This document shows, one piece after another, positions 45,716-57,389 of a DNA stretch of 64,000 bases. Position numbers and translations under genes: made by a program. Under the pieces are notes generated by a model that was not told where the DNA came from, ran no database searches, and saw only the letters and a list, made by a program, of their open reading frames with translations. Position 1 is the stretch's first letter. Every line of letters begins with the position of its first letter. Source of the stretch: Ypsolopha sequella (lineage: Eukaryota; Arthropoda; Insecta; Lepidoptera; Ypsolophidae); contig OW203989.1 in assembly GCA_934047225.1 (NCBI GenBank), positions 19,195,977-19,259,976 on the forward strand. The letters are read 5' to 3'.

Positions 45716-46501
45716 GGACGGGATGGACAGAAAAAATTCCCATAAATGATTTTACTCAACTATATTTTCCTTGTATTTTAGTTTATTAACCATACAATTA
45801 AGTGGTTTCAAAGATGTAACCAATTTTAGTCTAAAAACAGCTTGATTTTGAACAAAATTTTCATGCTGATTGTTATACGCGAAAATAATTCCCTTAAATG
45901 AAGTTGTTTATTATATGTAGTTAAACTAACAATATGTATTTTTTTACAATTTTTAAATATAAAAATTCACGTGAACTGACATACTAAATTATTATTACAC
46001 GTGGCTTGTGTACGATGTGTACTGGAATAGGGGAGAGTAAATTTGTGGTAGATCTTTACCTGGAAATTGTGAATTAAAAATAAACAGACGCTGAATAGAA
46101 AGAGTAGAAATTAAAAATATGTCGTGTATTTTCTAACCAGAGCGCCATGTTTATTACAATTTTAAAAGCTTAGCAATGTTCATGTTTTTATAAAATTTCG
46201 TAATTCAACAAATTTCAGACCGCTATATTTTTATTGCAAGCTTTAGATTGTATTTATTTAGGTATAAGCTTAATCATTTCAATAAATTTTGGTATATTAG
46301 TTTCGAGTCTAAAGGGAGGGAGGTAGTTTACATAAGACAATTGTTTTACTAACACATACTAATATTGGCGTGCTGAAAAAAGACTACAACTACTGAAAAA
46401 AAAAAACTCTGACTTGTAAAATAAGAATCCTTTTATTCTAAAACTAAGCCTTTCTTTACCTGTTTTCAAAGAATTCTTGTATTTGTTCCAGTGAATCGAA
46501 A

Positions 46502-46685
46502 ATGGAGACCGACAAGATGTCAACAGCCTCCTCAGTGGGGGCTGCAGAGCGAAGACCCCTGCTCCAGGCCCTGATGATTGAGAGACGGATTCTCTTTGGG
46601 TGCACAATCTTGGTTGGACTTTGCACTTTCGTATGGATCACTGCTATGTGTACTGCGAAATGGGTGCATATAGAAGGACAAAATG
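46502..46685 (+). CDS. Claudin/stargazin-like tetraspan protein, exon 1
   Basis: First coding exon of a plus-strand gene. ATG at 46502 opens METDKMSTASSVGAAERRPL, then LQALMIERR and a hydrophobic helix ILFGCTILVGLCTFVWITAM, followed by CTAKWVHIEGQN. The exon ends with one base of Gly before the donor GTACGT. A short basic cytoplasmic lead, first helix and a W shortly after it match the PMP22/claudin/calcium-channel-gamma superfamily, whose members act at the plasma membrane in junctions or as channel subunits. The join to 60759 is in phase. The next 14 kb are intron full of transposons. The particular family member is not identified. Confidence 0.7.
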
Positions 46686-46690
46686 GTACG

Positions 46691-47410
46691 TGTATATTTT
46701 TAACCGACTTCAAAAAGGAGGCGGTTCTCAATTCGACTGTATGTTTTTTTTTTTTTTTTTTTTTGACGTTGTTACTCCATAACTCCGTCATTTCCCAACC
46801 GATTTGAACAATTCTTTTTTTGTTTGAAAGAGTATACTTCCAGGTAGGTCCCATTTTGGGTTTGGTCATGATCTGATGAAGGTCTTCAGAGATAGGCAGT
46901 GGAACTCCTCAGAAAATGACAGCATATCTCTCAAAATTGAGGCAATCGCTATGTACTTGGGTGCTGATTACAAGGTATTACTTGAAAATCGACGTTCTTC
47001 CAACTGACCTTCGATCCTGGCTTCATCAACATATTCACCATAGAACTCTTCAACGGATCAGAGCACATAACTCGAGATTGCGGCAATCACTGCGTTAGGG
47101 TGCTGATTCAAGGGTATTACTTGGAGATTATCAGAATACCCACCTGACCTTCGATCCTGGCTTCATCACCATAGAACTCCTCAACGGATGACAGCACATA
47201 ACTTTAGATTGCAGCAACCAGTTTGTGTTAGGGTGCTCATTGCAGGGCATTGCTTAAAATTGCCAGTGTACCCACCTGAATTTCGATCTTGGCTTCATCA
47301 CCGTAGAACTCTTCAACGGATGACAGCACATAACTCGAGATTGCGGTAATCATGTTGTGTTAGGGTGCTGATAGCAGGAAGCTACTCAAACATGGCTACT
47401 TATACTCACT
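46691..47410 (+). repeat. Dispersed repeat with about four 130-140-bp tandem units
   Basis: It starts with TTTTTAACCGACTTCAAAAA, a T-run and ACTCCATAACTCCGTCATTT, a beginning I recall from many lepidopteran introns. It then carries tandem units with CTTCGATCCTGGCTTCATCA and TAGAACTCTTCAACGGAT. CTTCGATC landmarks fall near 47010, 47150 and 47281, so the period is 130-140 bp. A diverged inverted relative is near 1330-1620. Confidence 0.6.
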
Positions 47411-47493
47411 TGAACTTCGTTTCATATTAACACCACGTTTGCAAGAACTACCTATACCTCACAATTTAACCCAGCAACACTAAAAAATGTGAA

Positions 47494-47854
47494 ATAAAAT
47501 AAACTTTTAACAAAAAAATAGCAACCGACTTCAATAGTAACAGCAGTCATTCACTAAAAAGTTTATACTCGTAATAATTATATAAAGACCGATGGTACCG
47601 AAGCAACACTTTTGCCGACTTCTTTCTTCCTGAAACATTATGTTATCTAGAAGTCGGCGTATTTCCTACGATATATATAAAACCAATATAAGAACGCCGA
47701 CTTCTAGATAACATAACGTTTCAGGAAGAAAGAAGTCGGCAAAAGTGTTGCTTCGGTACCATCGGTCTTTATATAATTATTATAAACTTTTTAGTGAATG
47801 ACTGCTGTTACTATTGAAGTCGGTTGCTATTTTTTTGTTAAAAGTTTATTTTAT
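47494..47854. mobile_element. Fold-back element, copy 2 (about 165-bp arms)
   Basis: Arms 47494-47660 and 47693-47854 are inverted copies around a 32-nt spacer, with the same core sequence as copy 1 from AATAAACTTTTAACAAAAAA inward. It lacks the outer 45-50 bp of copy 1's arms, so copy 1 either extends further or sits in an inverted host repeat. It lies in intron 1 of the claudin-like gene. Confidence 0.85.
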
Positions 47855-48039
47855 TACTAATTCCCTTTAAATAAATGCCTAAAATACAGGCTACTTTCGT
47901 AGTTTAGTTTAGGCAATAACCTTTCATTAGCCGTAAGATGTTATCTTGAATGTACTACTCTTAAGTTCCTTTTACTCAAATAAATATTATTATTATTATT
48001 ATAACTTAATTTTTAAAAGATTTTCTTAATTTTTTTTTC

Positions 48040-48460
48040 TCAGAATATATGCTATTTTAGGACATAGTTTTCATCATTTTGGTATATAAATTATTCATTT
48101 TTTTTTCATGATTTTTTATTGAATTATCGGATGAATTTGTCACTTGAGAATTTTAGATATTATACTAATTGTGATTGTGATTGCTTATAAAAAAAAAGTA
48201 GTCTGTCTCTGTCTTTCTACTCATCTGTCATCTAGCTGTCAAATTAGTCTGAAGCAAATTAATATAAATTTATCTTGATATCAACGGACACATTTTTAAA
48301 CAGCCATTACTCAAGTGACGTCACACGAGGGCAAATGAAAATTGCAGCCTTTTCGTAAAAATATTCATCATCTTGAGGATTTTTAGACCAAAATATGGCT
48401 TATTAAACCTAAATCTCGAAATGGTTTTCGAATTAACATACCTTAACATAATTTAATATA
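48040..48460 (-). repeat. About 420-bp dispersed repeat, copy 2 (inverted)
   Basis: Reverse-orientation copy of 9785-10195. The same landmark words occur in opposite order, for example GTGACGTCACACGAGGGC, TTTCGTAAAAATATTCATCA and CATACCTTAACATAATTT. It is non-coding. Confidence 0.6.
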
Positions 48461-49916
48461 TGCCAATTATCTGATATTGTTCCTGCTTTCAATTGAGGCG
48501 CAAAACTCAATTGTGGTGTTTAGCTTTTTGAGGTTACACATATTACACACATTTATACATAAATTTATATAAAAAAATATTTAAAATATAAATTTGGGTT
48601 ACCCTTATTTTCGCGCTCAGCGCCTCAATTGTCAACTTCAGTGTTTTCTATGTACAACAACGCTCCTTGTCGCATTACACTCTAGATACTTTGTGTATGA
48701 GAGTTAGGCCGAAAAATATGTAAGACTTCGACCGTCACGACACTTTTGTTACAGTATGTGTGTTTGTGTGTTTACAAGCGTATGTCTATGTATATTACTG
48801 CAGTATAGACGTGTCGCGTGTGCGTCAGTAGCGAAAGGAACTTCGTTTCAGCTGGATGCCTCTTGCCAACGACACATCTCGTATTTTTTGTACATACTCG
48901 TACATACGTATACTTCACTTACTTTCTAGTGGAAGAGTTGGAAAGACAAAAACATGTTGTTACCTACCATTTGCTTCGATAAATTCCGGTTTAGAAAAAA
49001 ATCTTGAACTGAACATGAGATTGCATGTGTGTGATTGTGTGTATGAATGCTAGGCTTAGTTATAAATCTGTAGTTACCGATTATTTATAAATTGCTTTGT
49101 AAAGTTTACTTCATTATTTTATTTTAAATATATTATTTTATTCAGAAATGTCACCAATTAGTTTCCACAAAGATAATATATTTGAGGAAAGCGTAGAGGA
49201 AGTAAATTTAGTAAACCTTTAACTTATACTTTAATATGTGTCTGTGTGTAATTTACTTCTGTATCTTTTCCATGAAATAAATAAATAAATACAACCCACC
49301 AACAAAGAACGTAAACAATAAACTTTATGGCTAGAACCATTTAAAATTCATTGTTTTAAAAAACACTTGTACTTATCCACATATTACGTACAACTTTATT
49401 ATGCCCGACCGGTTTCGCTGTAAAGCATTTTCTAGGGCTTTTTACACATCCTAACTAACAAATAAATCTTATAAACTACAATCATGTCTAAAATGACGTG
49501 CAATAAATGAAACAACAAACAGACAGAAGGGGAATTTCAAATAAAAAATGGTCGGTAAACGATGGAACTAAGTTGAGTCAAACGTTGTGATGGAATTCTA
49601 TACAATATATTACGGATTATGTCTCATTGGTCAACATTGTGTAAACAGTTGGATTAGTAAGAGTTTAAGTGATGGGGATGTCATATTAAAATATTTTTAC
49701 CCATAATGGTGGAAATTTGGAAACAATAAAAATAAAAAATATTACAAATTAAAATTAAAATTAAAATGTATGTCATAAGAATTGTATAGAAACAAGATAT
49801 TAAATATGATTGGGTGAATATAAATAATTAAGAAATGTCAAATGTTATAAATGAAAATTAGATAACGTTGTGTTAGATTGGTTAGATGTCAAACTGATAA
49901 TAACAATAAATTAAAA

Positions 49917-50607
49917 TTATTTGAAATACTGCAATAATGGAGAATTATTTATGTCCAGTTGATGATTCAAAATGTCAGTTGGGTTCAAATGGATCAGTTT
50001 GTTTATTTCCAGAGCTTCTAAGGCTGATAACTTTCTGCCCTTTCCACAAACATGTAAAGTTTTGAAATTTTGTACCGAATCAAAGGTGTGATTTTCGTTG
50101 ATTAGATGTTCAGCAAAGTTTGAGTTGGTTTTCTTTAAACGCCAGCTTCTGGAGTGCTCGCCTACTCTTGTTTTGAACGATCTTCCAGTTTGGCCGATAT
50201 ATTTTTTATTGCAATTGGCACAAGTGAGCTCGTAAATGCCGTTTTTTTGATCAAAATTTGTCTTGTCTTTATTGTTACTTAATAGTCTTTTTAATGTGTT
50301 GTTTGTATAAAAGGCAGGGTTTCTATCTTTCAGTAAGCGTGAGCATTTTTGTGATATTTGGCCAAGAAAGGGTAGCTTAGACCACTTTTTTGTCTTTGGT
50401 TCAGCTGTTGGATCTGGGTGGTATAATAGAGCTCTAGTCATTTTTAATTTCTTTTTGTGGACTATGTTATCAACAATTTTCGGGTTGTATCCATTGTTGA
50501 AAAAATGTTTCTGGTGTTCAATTTTTATGGTGAGATCCAGAAAATTAATCTCTTTGTGGCGAATCTCTTTTGTGAATTGTATGTTTTTGTTAACTGAGTT
50601 AATGAAG
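49917..50607 (-). pseudogene. Penelope-like RT tail + GIY-YIG endonuclease, left copy
   Basis: Minus-strand coding remnant nearly identical to the right copy. It contains KEINFLDLTIKIEHQKHFF, then jumps directly to NNGYNPKIVDNIVHKKK because 57 codons are deleted in frame. The endonuclease part has ELTCANCNKKYIGQTGRSFK, the Y-I-G and R motifs of GIY-YIG nucleases, with ALEALEINKL near the end, and stops at 49917. It lacks the polymerase core, so it is 5'-truncated and inactive. Across about 190 shared residues I see only one or two differences from the right copy. Confidence 0.75.
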
Positions 50608-50621
50608 AATTTCTTGATTAA

Positions 50622-51483
50622 CTTCATTAACTCAGTTAACAAAAACATACAATTCACAATAGAGATTGGCCACAAAGAGATTAATTTTCTGGATCTCACC
50701 ATAAAAATTGAACACCAGAAACATTTTTTCAAAATTTACCGAAAACCCACCTTCAGTGATAACATCATCCATTCTAAATCTAGACACCCATTATCTCACA
50801 AATATGCGTTTTTCCATTCAATGGCCCACAGATTACTATCCCTACCTCTCAATAAAGTTGACTATAGCTTGGAACTAAACACAATTAAGAAAATTGCCTT
50901 AAACAATGGATACAACCCGAAAATTGTTGATAACATAGTCCACAAAAAGAAATTAAAAATGACTAGAGCTCTATTATACCACCCAGATCCAACAGCTGAA
51001 CCAAAGACAAAAAAGTGGTCTAAGCTACCCTTTCTTGGCCAAATATCACAAAAATGCTCACGCTTACTGAAAGATAGGAACCCTGCCTTTTATACAAACA
51101 ACACATTAAAAAGACTATTAAGTAACAATAAAGACAAGACAAATTTTGATCAAAAAAACGGCATTTACGAGCTCACTTGTGCCAATTGCAATAAAAAATA
51201 TATCGGCCAAACTGGAAGATCGTTCAAAACAAGAGTAGGCGAGCACTCCAGAAGCTGGCGTTTAAAGAAAACCAACTCAAACTTTGCTGAACATCTAATC
51301 AACGAAAATCACACCTTTGATTCGGTACAAAATTTCAAAATTTTACATGTTTGTGGAAAGGGCAGAAAGTTATCAGCCTTAGAAGCTCTGGAAATAAACA
51401 AACTGATCCATTTGAACCCAACTGACATTTTGAATCATCAACTGGACATAAATAATTCTCCATTATTGCAGTATTTCAAATAA
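50622..51483 (+). pseudogene. Penelope-like RT tail + GIY-YIG endonuclease, right copy
   Basis: Plus-strand remnant open to the stop at 51483. The RT thumb-like region has KEINFLDLTIKIEHQKHFFK, then YRKPTFSDNIIHSKSRHPLS and HRLLSLPLNKVDY, as found C-terminal to the polymerase core of Penelope-like elements. A linker leads to the GIY-YIG domain: ELTCANCNKKYIGQTGRSFK, VGEHSRSW and ALEALEINKL. An apparent upstream start at 50455 is an artefact, because the frame runs through the palindrome into antisense of the left copy. The polymerase active-site part is missing, so this is a truncated copy. Confidence 0.8.
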
Positions 51484-52514
51484 TTTTAATTTATTGTTAT
51501 TATCAGTTTGACATCTAACCAATCTAACACAACGTTATCTAATTTTCATTTATAACATTTGACATTTCTTAATTATTTATATTCACCCAATCATATTTAA
51601 TATCTTGTTTCTATACAATTCTTATGACATACATTTTAATTTTAATTTTAATTTGTAATATTTTTTATTTTTATTGTTTCCAAATTTCCACCATTATGGG
51701 TAAAAATATTTTAATATGACATCCCCATCACTTAAACTCTTACTAATCCAACTGTTTACACAATGTTGACCAATGAGACATAATCCGTAATATATTGTAT
51801 AGAATTCCATCACAACGTTTGACTCAACTTAGTTCCATCGTTTACCGACCATTTTTTATTTGAAATTCCCCTTCTGTCTGTTTGTTGTTTCATTTATTGC
51901 ACGTCATTTTAGACATGATTGTAGTTTATAAGATTTATTTGTTAGTTAGGATGTGTAAAAAGCCCTAGAAAATGCTTTACAGCGAAACCGGTCGGGCATA
52001 ATAAAGTTGTACGTAATATGTGGATAAGTACAAGTGTTTTTTAAAACAATGTTTTATAAACTCCACCAAGTGCCAACAATCACTAGCATCTACTACATTT
52101 AAAATTCATTAGATTTTTTTACTTTTACTCTTGACAAGTGATTATAATATATTAAGATTGAATAGTAACCTCCTAGTTATTTTTTTCCTCCTAGTTATTT
52201 TCCTATGTTCAAATTATATGCATATCAAGCTTGTGACAAAAATTTTGTATATAACAAAAGCATTGTCGTTTTTTCCAATAAACCTGCCAATAAGGAAAAG
52301 CTTTAGTTATTTTTTGTTACTCGCAATTTTTGTCGGCCATTGTTATGATTGAATCGTTGATTTTGAGGGATCTGTCAAAATATTGAAATTATACAAATAC
52401 AATACAAAAATATTTATTTTCAGACACATGGGTTAACACATATAACTTAAATTTTAGTGGCTCCCAGACTAGACGATGGGTAGTCTGTTTCGTGGGTGCA
52501 GGTGCTATTCGCTT

Positions 52515-52905
52515 AGATTAAATTATGTTAAGGTGTGTTAATTCAAAAACCTTTATTAGAACTTGTGGTCTAAAAAACTTCACGATGATGAGTATTTTTA
52601 CGAAAAAGCTGCAACTTTCATTTGCTTTCGTGTGACGTCACTTGAGAAATAGCTGTTTATGAATGTGTCCTTTGCTATCAAGATAAATTTATAATAATTT
52701 GCTTCCGACTTATTTGACAGATGGATGACAGATGAATAGACTGACAGAGACGCACAATTTTTTTTATTAGCAATCACACATCACAATCATTAATGTCTAA
52801 AATTCTCAAGTGACGTCATATCCAACAATTCTTTAAAAAATCTTTAACAATAATGGTTAATTTATATACCAAAACATTGAAAAATATGTCCTAAAATGGC
52901 GCATA
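52515..52905 (+). repeat. About 390-bp dispersed repeat, copy 3
   Basis: Same-orientation relative of 9785-10195 with AAATTATGTTAAGGTGTGTT, TTTTTACGAAAAAGCTGCAA, GTGACGTCACTTGAGAAATA and TTTGCTATCAAGATAAATTT. It is non-coding and ends just left of the TA MITE at 52962. Confidence 0.6.
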
Positions 52906-52961
52906 TTCCCTAAAAAAAAATTTTTGAAATTGCGCTATGGGAATTTCTGTTTGCTATTGCA

Positions 52962-53072
52962 CAGTGGAGCCCACATTGAGCTATACACTTGCAGTATGAC
53001 ATTATCCCCTACAGAGAAGAATACAAGATAAGTACAAAGTCCAATGTGTCTTACTTGATGCGGTCTTCACTG
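52962..53072 (+). mobile_element. 111-bp TA-flanked MITE, copy 3
   Basis: Begins CAGTGGAGCCCACATTGAG and ends CTTGATGCGGTCTTCACTG. The interior is nearly the same as the copy at 45458. Flanking bases are CA and AA, so the TA target has mutated. It is non-coding. Confidence 0.65.
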
Positions 53073-53656
53073 AAGCGCGGGAAGTCCGCGTGCAGTTTTG
53101 CTGAACGTGATCCAGTCTTCTTCGTGTAGGTGCCGGATTAGCCTATAAGCAAATTAAGCAACTGCTTAGGGCATCACGTCTTGGGGGGCACCATAAACAG
53201 CACCGAAAAAATATTTTCTAGCACATGAAAGGTAAAGGTTATTGAGAATCTGCGCGTAATTAAATTGACTAGAGTAATGAGATTTCGCGTGGACTTGCAA
53301 ATCTTCCGAATAGTCAGATATTAAAAACGAACGAAAACGTTACAAAAGACGCTCGATTCGATCGATTCAATATTGAACATAGATACTATTATTCGTGAAT
53401 TTGCTGTCGGTAAAAATTGAAAGTCGCATTACTTTGAATAATAAAAAAATGGTATGCTTTGGTTTTTACTATAAATCCACTTATCTCTTCCGTACCTACA
53501 TATGTGAGTGGTTATCGATCTTTGTTAACAGATCCGTTGCCTATCTTTGTCAACGATAAAAAAGCATGTTACCCACATTAAAAATAAATAATAAAATCTA
53601 ATTATCCTTTTGTTTCCACACTAAATAAATGAATGTTTTATCTGTACTTGTATGTA

Positions 53657-54968
53657 CTGGGTGGCGCAAAAGTAATGGCACTATAGAAAATACTTATATA
53701 TTTTTTTAATGGCGTCTCCTGTCTTCTTAAAATAAAAAATGGTGTAGTAAACAAATGTAAAATACACCAGAAATAAACATAAATCGTTTTACTCCCCGAG
53801 AACGTGAAATAATCGTGTCAATGTTTTTACGGAATAATTTATCAGTGATAAAAACAAAACGTAAGTTCCGTCGACGATTTCCCCACCGCCCGGCACCGGT
53901 TGGTCGCACATTTTGATGCTTTGCCACACGCCTGGAAGGAACTGGCTCCACATTTGATAAACCTAAGTCTGGCAGACCAAGAACTGGCCGTTCAGCTGAA
54001 AATATCGATGCTGTGCATGAAGATGTGGAAGAGTGTCCAGAAACATCAACGAGGCGATGTGCCACGCAATTGGGCATTTCTAGGCGGATTTTTCACCGTA
54101 TTCGATGAAAGACTTGAATATGTTTCCGTATAAAACTCAGATGATTCACCAGCTGCTGCCTACTGACCACCAGGCCCGTCTAGAGTACAGCCAGCGCGTC
54201 ATCAACCTCAACCTTGAAGAGGACGATTTTCCTTCAAAATTGCTTATGAGCGACGAAGCGCATTTTCATCCCTCGGGACATGTCAATGAGCAAAATACTC
54301 ACTTCTGGGGTCCTGAAAATCTGCGCATTATTCAAGAAACACCTTTACATCCAATAAAAGTTACTGTGTGGTGTGGCGTCTGTGCCGAAAGAGTGATCGG
54401 AACCTATTTTTTCCAAGACACTGTAGGCAATACGGTATCTGTAACTGGCGACCGCTACAGTACCATGTTACGGGAGTTTTTGATACCCAGTTTGGATGAA
54501 TTGGGGATGGAGCACATCTGGTTCCAACTAGACAGTGCCACGGCACACACAGCTATGAACTTAGTGAGGGACACCTTTCCAGGCCGTATCATCTCCGTTT
54601 TGGCGATTTGCATTGGCCTGCGAGATCGTCCAATCTGACGAGTCCAAACTTATTTCTTTGGGGTTATTTGAAATCTGTGGTGTATGTGAATAAGCCACAG
54701 TCTCTCGCGGCCCTAAAAGAAAATATTCATAGAGAAATAAGGAACATATCACCGGAAGTGTTGCGACAAGTTACGAAAAATGTCATACATAGGGCTCAAA
54801 TGTGCATCAACTCCAGAGGTCACTATTTAATAGACATCATATTTAAATCTTGATAGGACGAAATTTGATAGCCAAATATATAGTATTGAAAAAACTAATG
54901 ACAGTTTTTTATTGTAGAAAAGTAGTTGTAGCTAAACGAAATAGGGTCATTACTTTTGCGCCACCCGT
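53657..54968 (+). mobile_element. Mariner-type element, 1,312 bp, TA target
   Basis: The inverted ends share GGGTGGCGCAAAAGTAATG (left from 53659; right as the reverse complement ending at 54966). TA lies immediately outside both ends (53655-53656 and 54969-54970). Length and structure are those of a full-length mariner element. The single transposase frame inside is broken by several frameshifts (see the separate entry). Confidence 0.85.
53779..54853 (+). pseudogene. Tc1/mariner-superfamily transposase, frameshifted
   Basis: Pieces in three frames form one protein order. The N-terminal helix-turn-helix part starts INRFTPREREIIVSMF. A second piece has PKSGRPRTGRSAENIDAV and ends at a stop near 54105. 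The long catalytic piece runs 54105-54638 with LLMSDEAHFHPSGHVN (first catalytic Asp), TVWCGVCAERVIGTYFF and WFQLDSATAHTA (second catalytic Asp). The last piece, after a shift near 54570-54610, contains SNLTSPNLFLWGYLK and the C-terminus to 54853. At least three frameshifts and internal stops make it inactive. The DEAHFH and FFLWGYLK-like motifs place it among mariner-related transposases common in arthropods. Confidence 0.8.
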
Positions 54969-55339
54969 TATATATGTATGTGTAATTGTTATGTACTTAC
55001 TTCTATTTATTGATATGTTATAAGTAGATATATTTAATACTTACGTATGTTATGTATGTAATATAATATATTATATATAGGCCGTAGGGTTTAGTTGTTT
55101 TATAGTGGTTATTTTAGATTTTAGGCAATATTGGTTTAGCTTTCACCTTAACTATAATTATTCATTGTTTTTGTTTGTTTATATTACGCCAAATCTGATC
55201 CATCGATCGGTAGGACACTGGCTGTCATGCGGACAAGGCAACTTAGTTTGGCAGACAGGGTAACATCCATGCGCATGCGGATACCTACACTTAGCAGATG
55301 AATGCTCGTTCTCTTTCTCTAATTATAATTTAATTTTGT

Positions 55340-55723
55340 TTGTTTAATTCTGTTCATCTGTTGAGTGTATGTAAAAAAGCTTTTGGTGTGAAAATAAATT
55401 ATGTTTATGTTTTATGTTTATGTTATGCGAAAAGGGACCTGAAGGATCTGAAAGTACTTGGCAAATTAGAGCTTTCAGGAGTAAGTTTTAAAATTCGTTT
55501 TTCTCTGGATAATTGTATCCCTTCAGGTCCCTTTTCGCGTGACCACTCACATATTCTAAAAAAAAAGTATAAAAGTATTATATTCGTTGCTCGTAATGAT
55601 AGATCTCTGTGTAATAAATACGTAACTTTTGTGAAAGACCGATACTGGTTTAATAGTGAAGAGGGGCCCATTGGCGTGTATTGCTTTGGGCATCAAGTAG
55701 TCTTAATCCGGCACTGCGTGTAG
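55340..55723 (+). other. 127-codon open frame, unidentified
   Basis: The frame MFNSVHLLSVCKKAFGVKIN continues to VYCFGHQVVLIRHCV. I recognise no domain. Within it GCGAAAAGGGACCTGAAGG (55427) recurs as an exact inverted copy at 55520-55538, which suggests fold-back or transposon-derived sequence, not a conserved gene. The start lies in AT-rich sequence without a clear promoter or splice site. Confidence 0.15.
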
Positions 55724-55795
55724 GTAGCCGAAGTCGAAGTCAGAACCGAATCTGTTCGGTTCGGCTGCCTACAAAAAATTACTGTTTGACGTTCA

Positions 55796-56114
55796 GGGCG
55801 GTTTCGCAGCCTAATTGTGAAAAACCCGCCTTTTCTAATTAATCTAAACGAGCACTTAAATAATTCTAAATTGACTCAAAAGTTATACAACAAAACGTTA
55901 TAACCTATGTATTGTGTATATTGCCATTGCAAAGTTTCAATTGGTTTCTGTAAATGAGAACTTGAATTTTTTTTTAATTCTAAATTTTTGCACAGTACAT
56001 AGGTAATAAATAAGGTTTTGTTGAATTACTATTGAGTGAATTTTGAATCTAAGTCTTCTGTTTCGATTAAGTAGAAAAAGGTGCGCTTTTCACAATCCGC
56101 CTGCGAAACCGCTC
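55796..56114. mobile_element. 319-bp MITE with GGGCGGTTTCGCAG ends
   Basis: GGGCGGTTTCGCAGCC...ATTGTGAAAA at the left pairs with an inverted TTTTCACAAT...CTGCGAAACCGCTC at the right, arms of about 34 bp with mismatches. The interior is AT-rich and non-coding. No clear target duplication. Confidence 0.5.
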
Positions 56115-56522
56115 TTCAGCAAAATTGCACGCGGACTTCACGCGCGCTGCATAAAATAGTATAATTAGCTACAGGTTTCCTACTGATACTTCAGTAAATT
56201 ATTAAAAAAACCACAGAGAAATATGATAATCCTATTCAAAAATACTCAATTCATAAAAATTCAGCTTAAGTTTTTATCAAACTATCCAAACTACTTGCAA
56301 TTCCAAAGCAAATTTTCATGTCAAAGCAAAATAATATCAACGTGTCGAAGCATCTACTCGTAAATACGAGTATTATTCACAGTATCGAGGGGTTATAATT
56401 AAATAGTAAACCCGGGAGTATATTTATAAATACGCATATACACGCAGAGTTCGGGGTCATTGCTCGTCGCAGAGCTTCTGTACTGAACAGATGTAGATAA
56501 ACGTACTTGTGTTTGGTATTAA

Positions 56523-57203
56523 GAGGATGGCCTACCCTAGCAACTTTTTACTACCCGTCCAGCACATTAAGTCCAATGGCAAAGACCTTATTTGCTTTTG
56601 ATAGAGGCGATTATATGTTGGCTCATTGGCCTCTTTTTTTTGGACGCATAATACTGATGATCACGCAGCGAAAACAATAAATTGGTGTACATGAGCAAAC
56701 TCATGTACAAAGACAAACAAACGCACAGAGACTGTTTATGAGTCTAGAGCATGAACAACGCCAGACTTTCAAAGATTCTTCTTGTATTGAAAAAAAAAAT
56801 GATTTATTAATGTTTTATCTAGAGATTCTACTTATAAACATTGTATTAAAATTTATACTTTTGTCAAAAAAAAATGTTTTCTACCCTTTTTTTGGTTTTC
56901 AAATGTTCGTTTCAAGAACGTGGTTAAGAGATCAACTTGTTTTTTTTTTTCGTAATATGGGTAATAGAAATATGAGGGGATTTTACTTAAAACCAATATT
57001 TGTTTCCTACAAATTATTTCGGTATTAGCTAAAACACACTAATTTATTGTTTCGCTGCGTGATCATTAGTATGACGTATCCAAGTAAAAGTAGGCCAATA
57101 AACCAACATATAAACGCCTCTATCAAAAGCAAATAAGGTATTTGCCATTTGACTTATTGTGCTGGACGGGTAATAAAAAAAGTTGCTAGGGTAGGCTATC
57201 CTC
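56523..57203. mobile_element. 681-bp TTAA-flanked element with about 165-bp inverted ends
   Basis: TTAA lies at both borders (56519-56522, 57204-57207). The ends are long inverted repeats: GAGGATGGCCTACCCTAGCA and GTTGGCTCATTGGCC at the left correspond to the reverse complement of GGCCAATAAACCAACAT and TGCTAGGGTAGGCTATCCTC at the right, extending to ATCACGCAGCGAAACAATAA near both inner edges. The interior (about 56690-57020) is AT-rich without a transposase. TTAA suggests a piggyBac-type target, but the ends differ from known piggyBac ends, so the class is uncertain. Confidence 0.65.
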
Positions 57204-57389
57204 TTAATGCTCTTATTGTTGTTGATATGGTTCAGAAATACACGGAACGTGGAATACTGTGTGGAACGTATACGTAAAGCTGAAACTACACTGCTCCAAC
57301 GCAAATGCCATAAGACGTCCGATACACCAATCTGTAGGCCTACAATGAGTTTTGCTCTCGATACACGTTATGTAGCGACTGCGTAATAG

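Larger units (their letters stand above)
49353..52096. mobile_element. Inverted dimer of a Penelope-like element
   Basis: Two 5'-truncated copies stand head to head around a 14-nt spacer (50608-50621). The left copy (49353-50607) reads on the minus strand and the right copy (50622-52096) on the plus strand. The direct repeat ATTTAAAATTCATT flanks the whole unit (49339-49352, 52097-52110), a 14-bp target duplication, so both copies arrived as one insertion. Both encode a reverse transcriptase tail plus a GIY-YIG endonuclease, the domain order of Penelope-like retroelements. The shared 3' region contains GAAACCGGTCGGGC. The left copy lacks 171 nt present in the right one, and the right 3' end is about 46 nt longer. 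Confidence 0.85.

Noticed and set aside
46456..46869. 137-codon minus-strand frame overlapping claudin-like exon 1
   Set aside because: It is the antisense shadow of the exon and of a T-run; the plus frame has the helix, start and matching splice join.
50455..51483. A single 342-codon gene
   Set aside because: The first 50 or so codons cross the palindrome centre and are antisense of the left copy; the true coding remnant starts after 50622.
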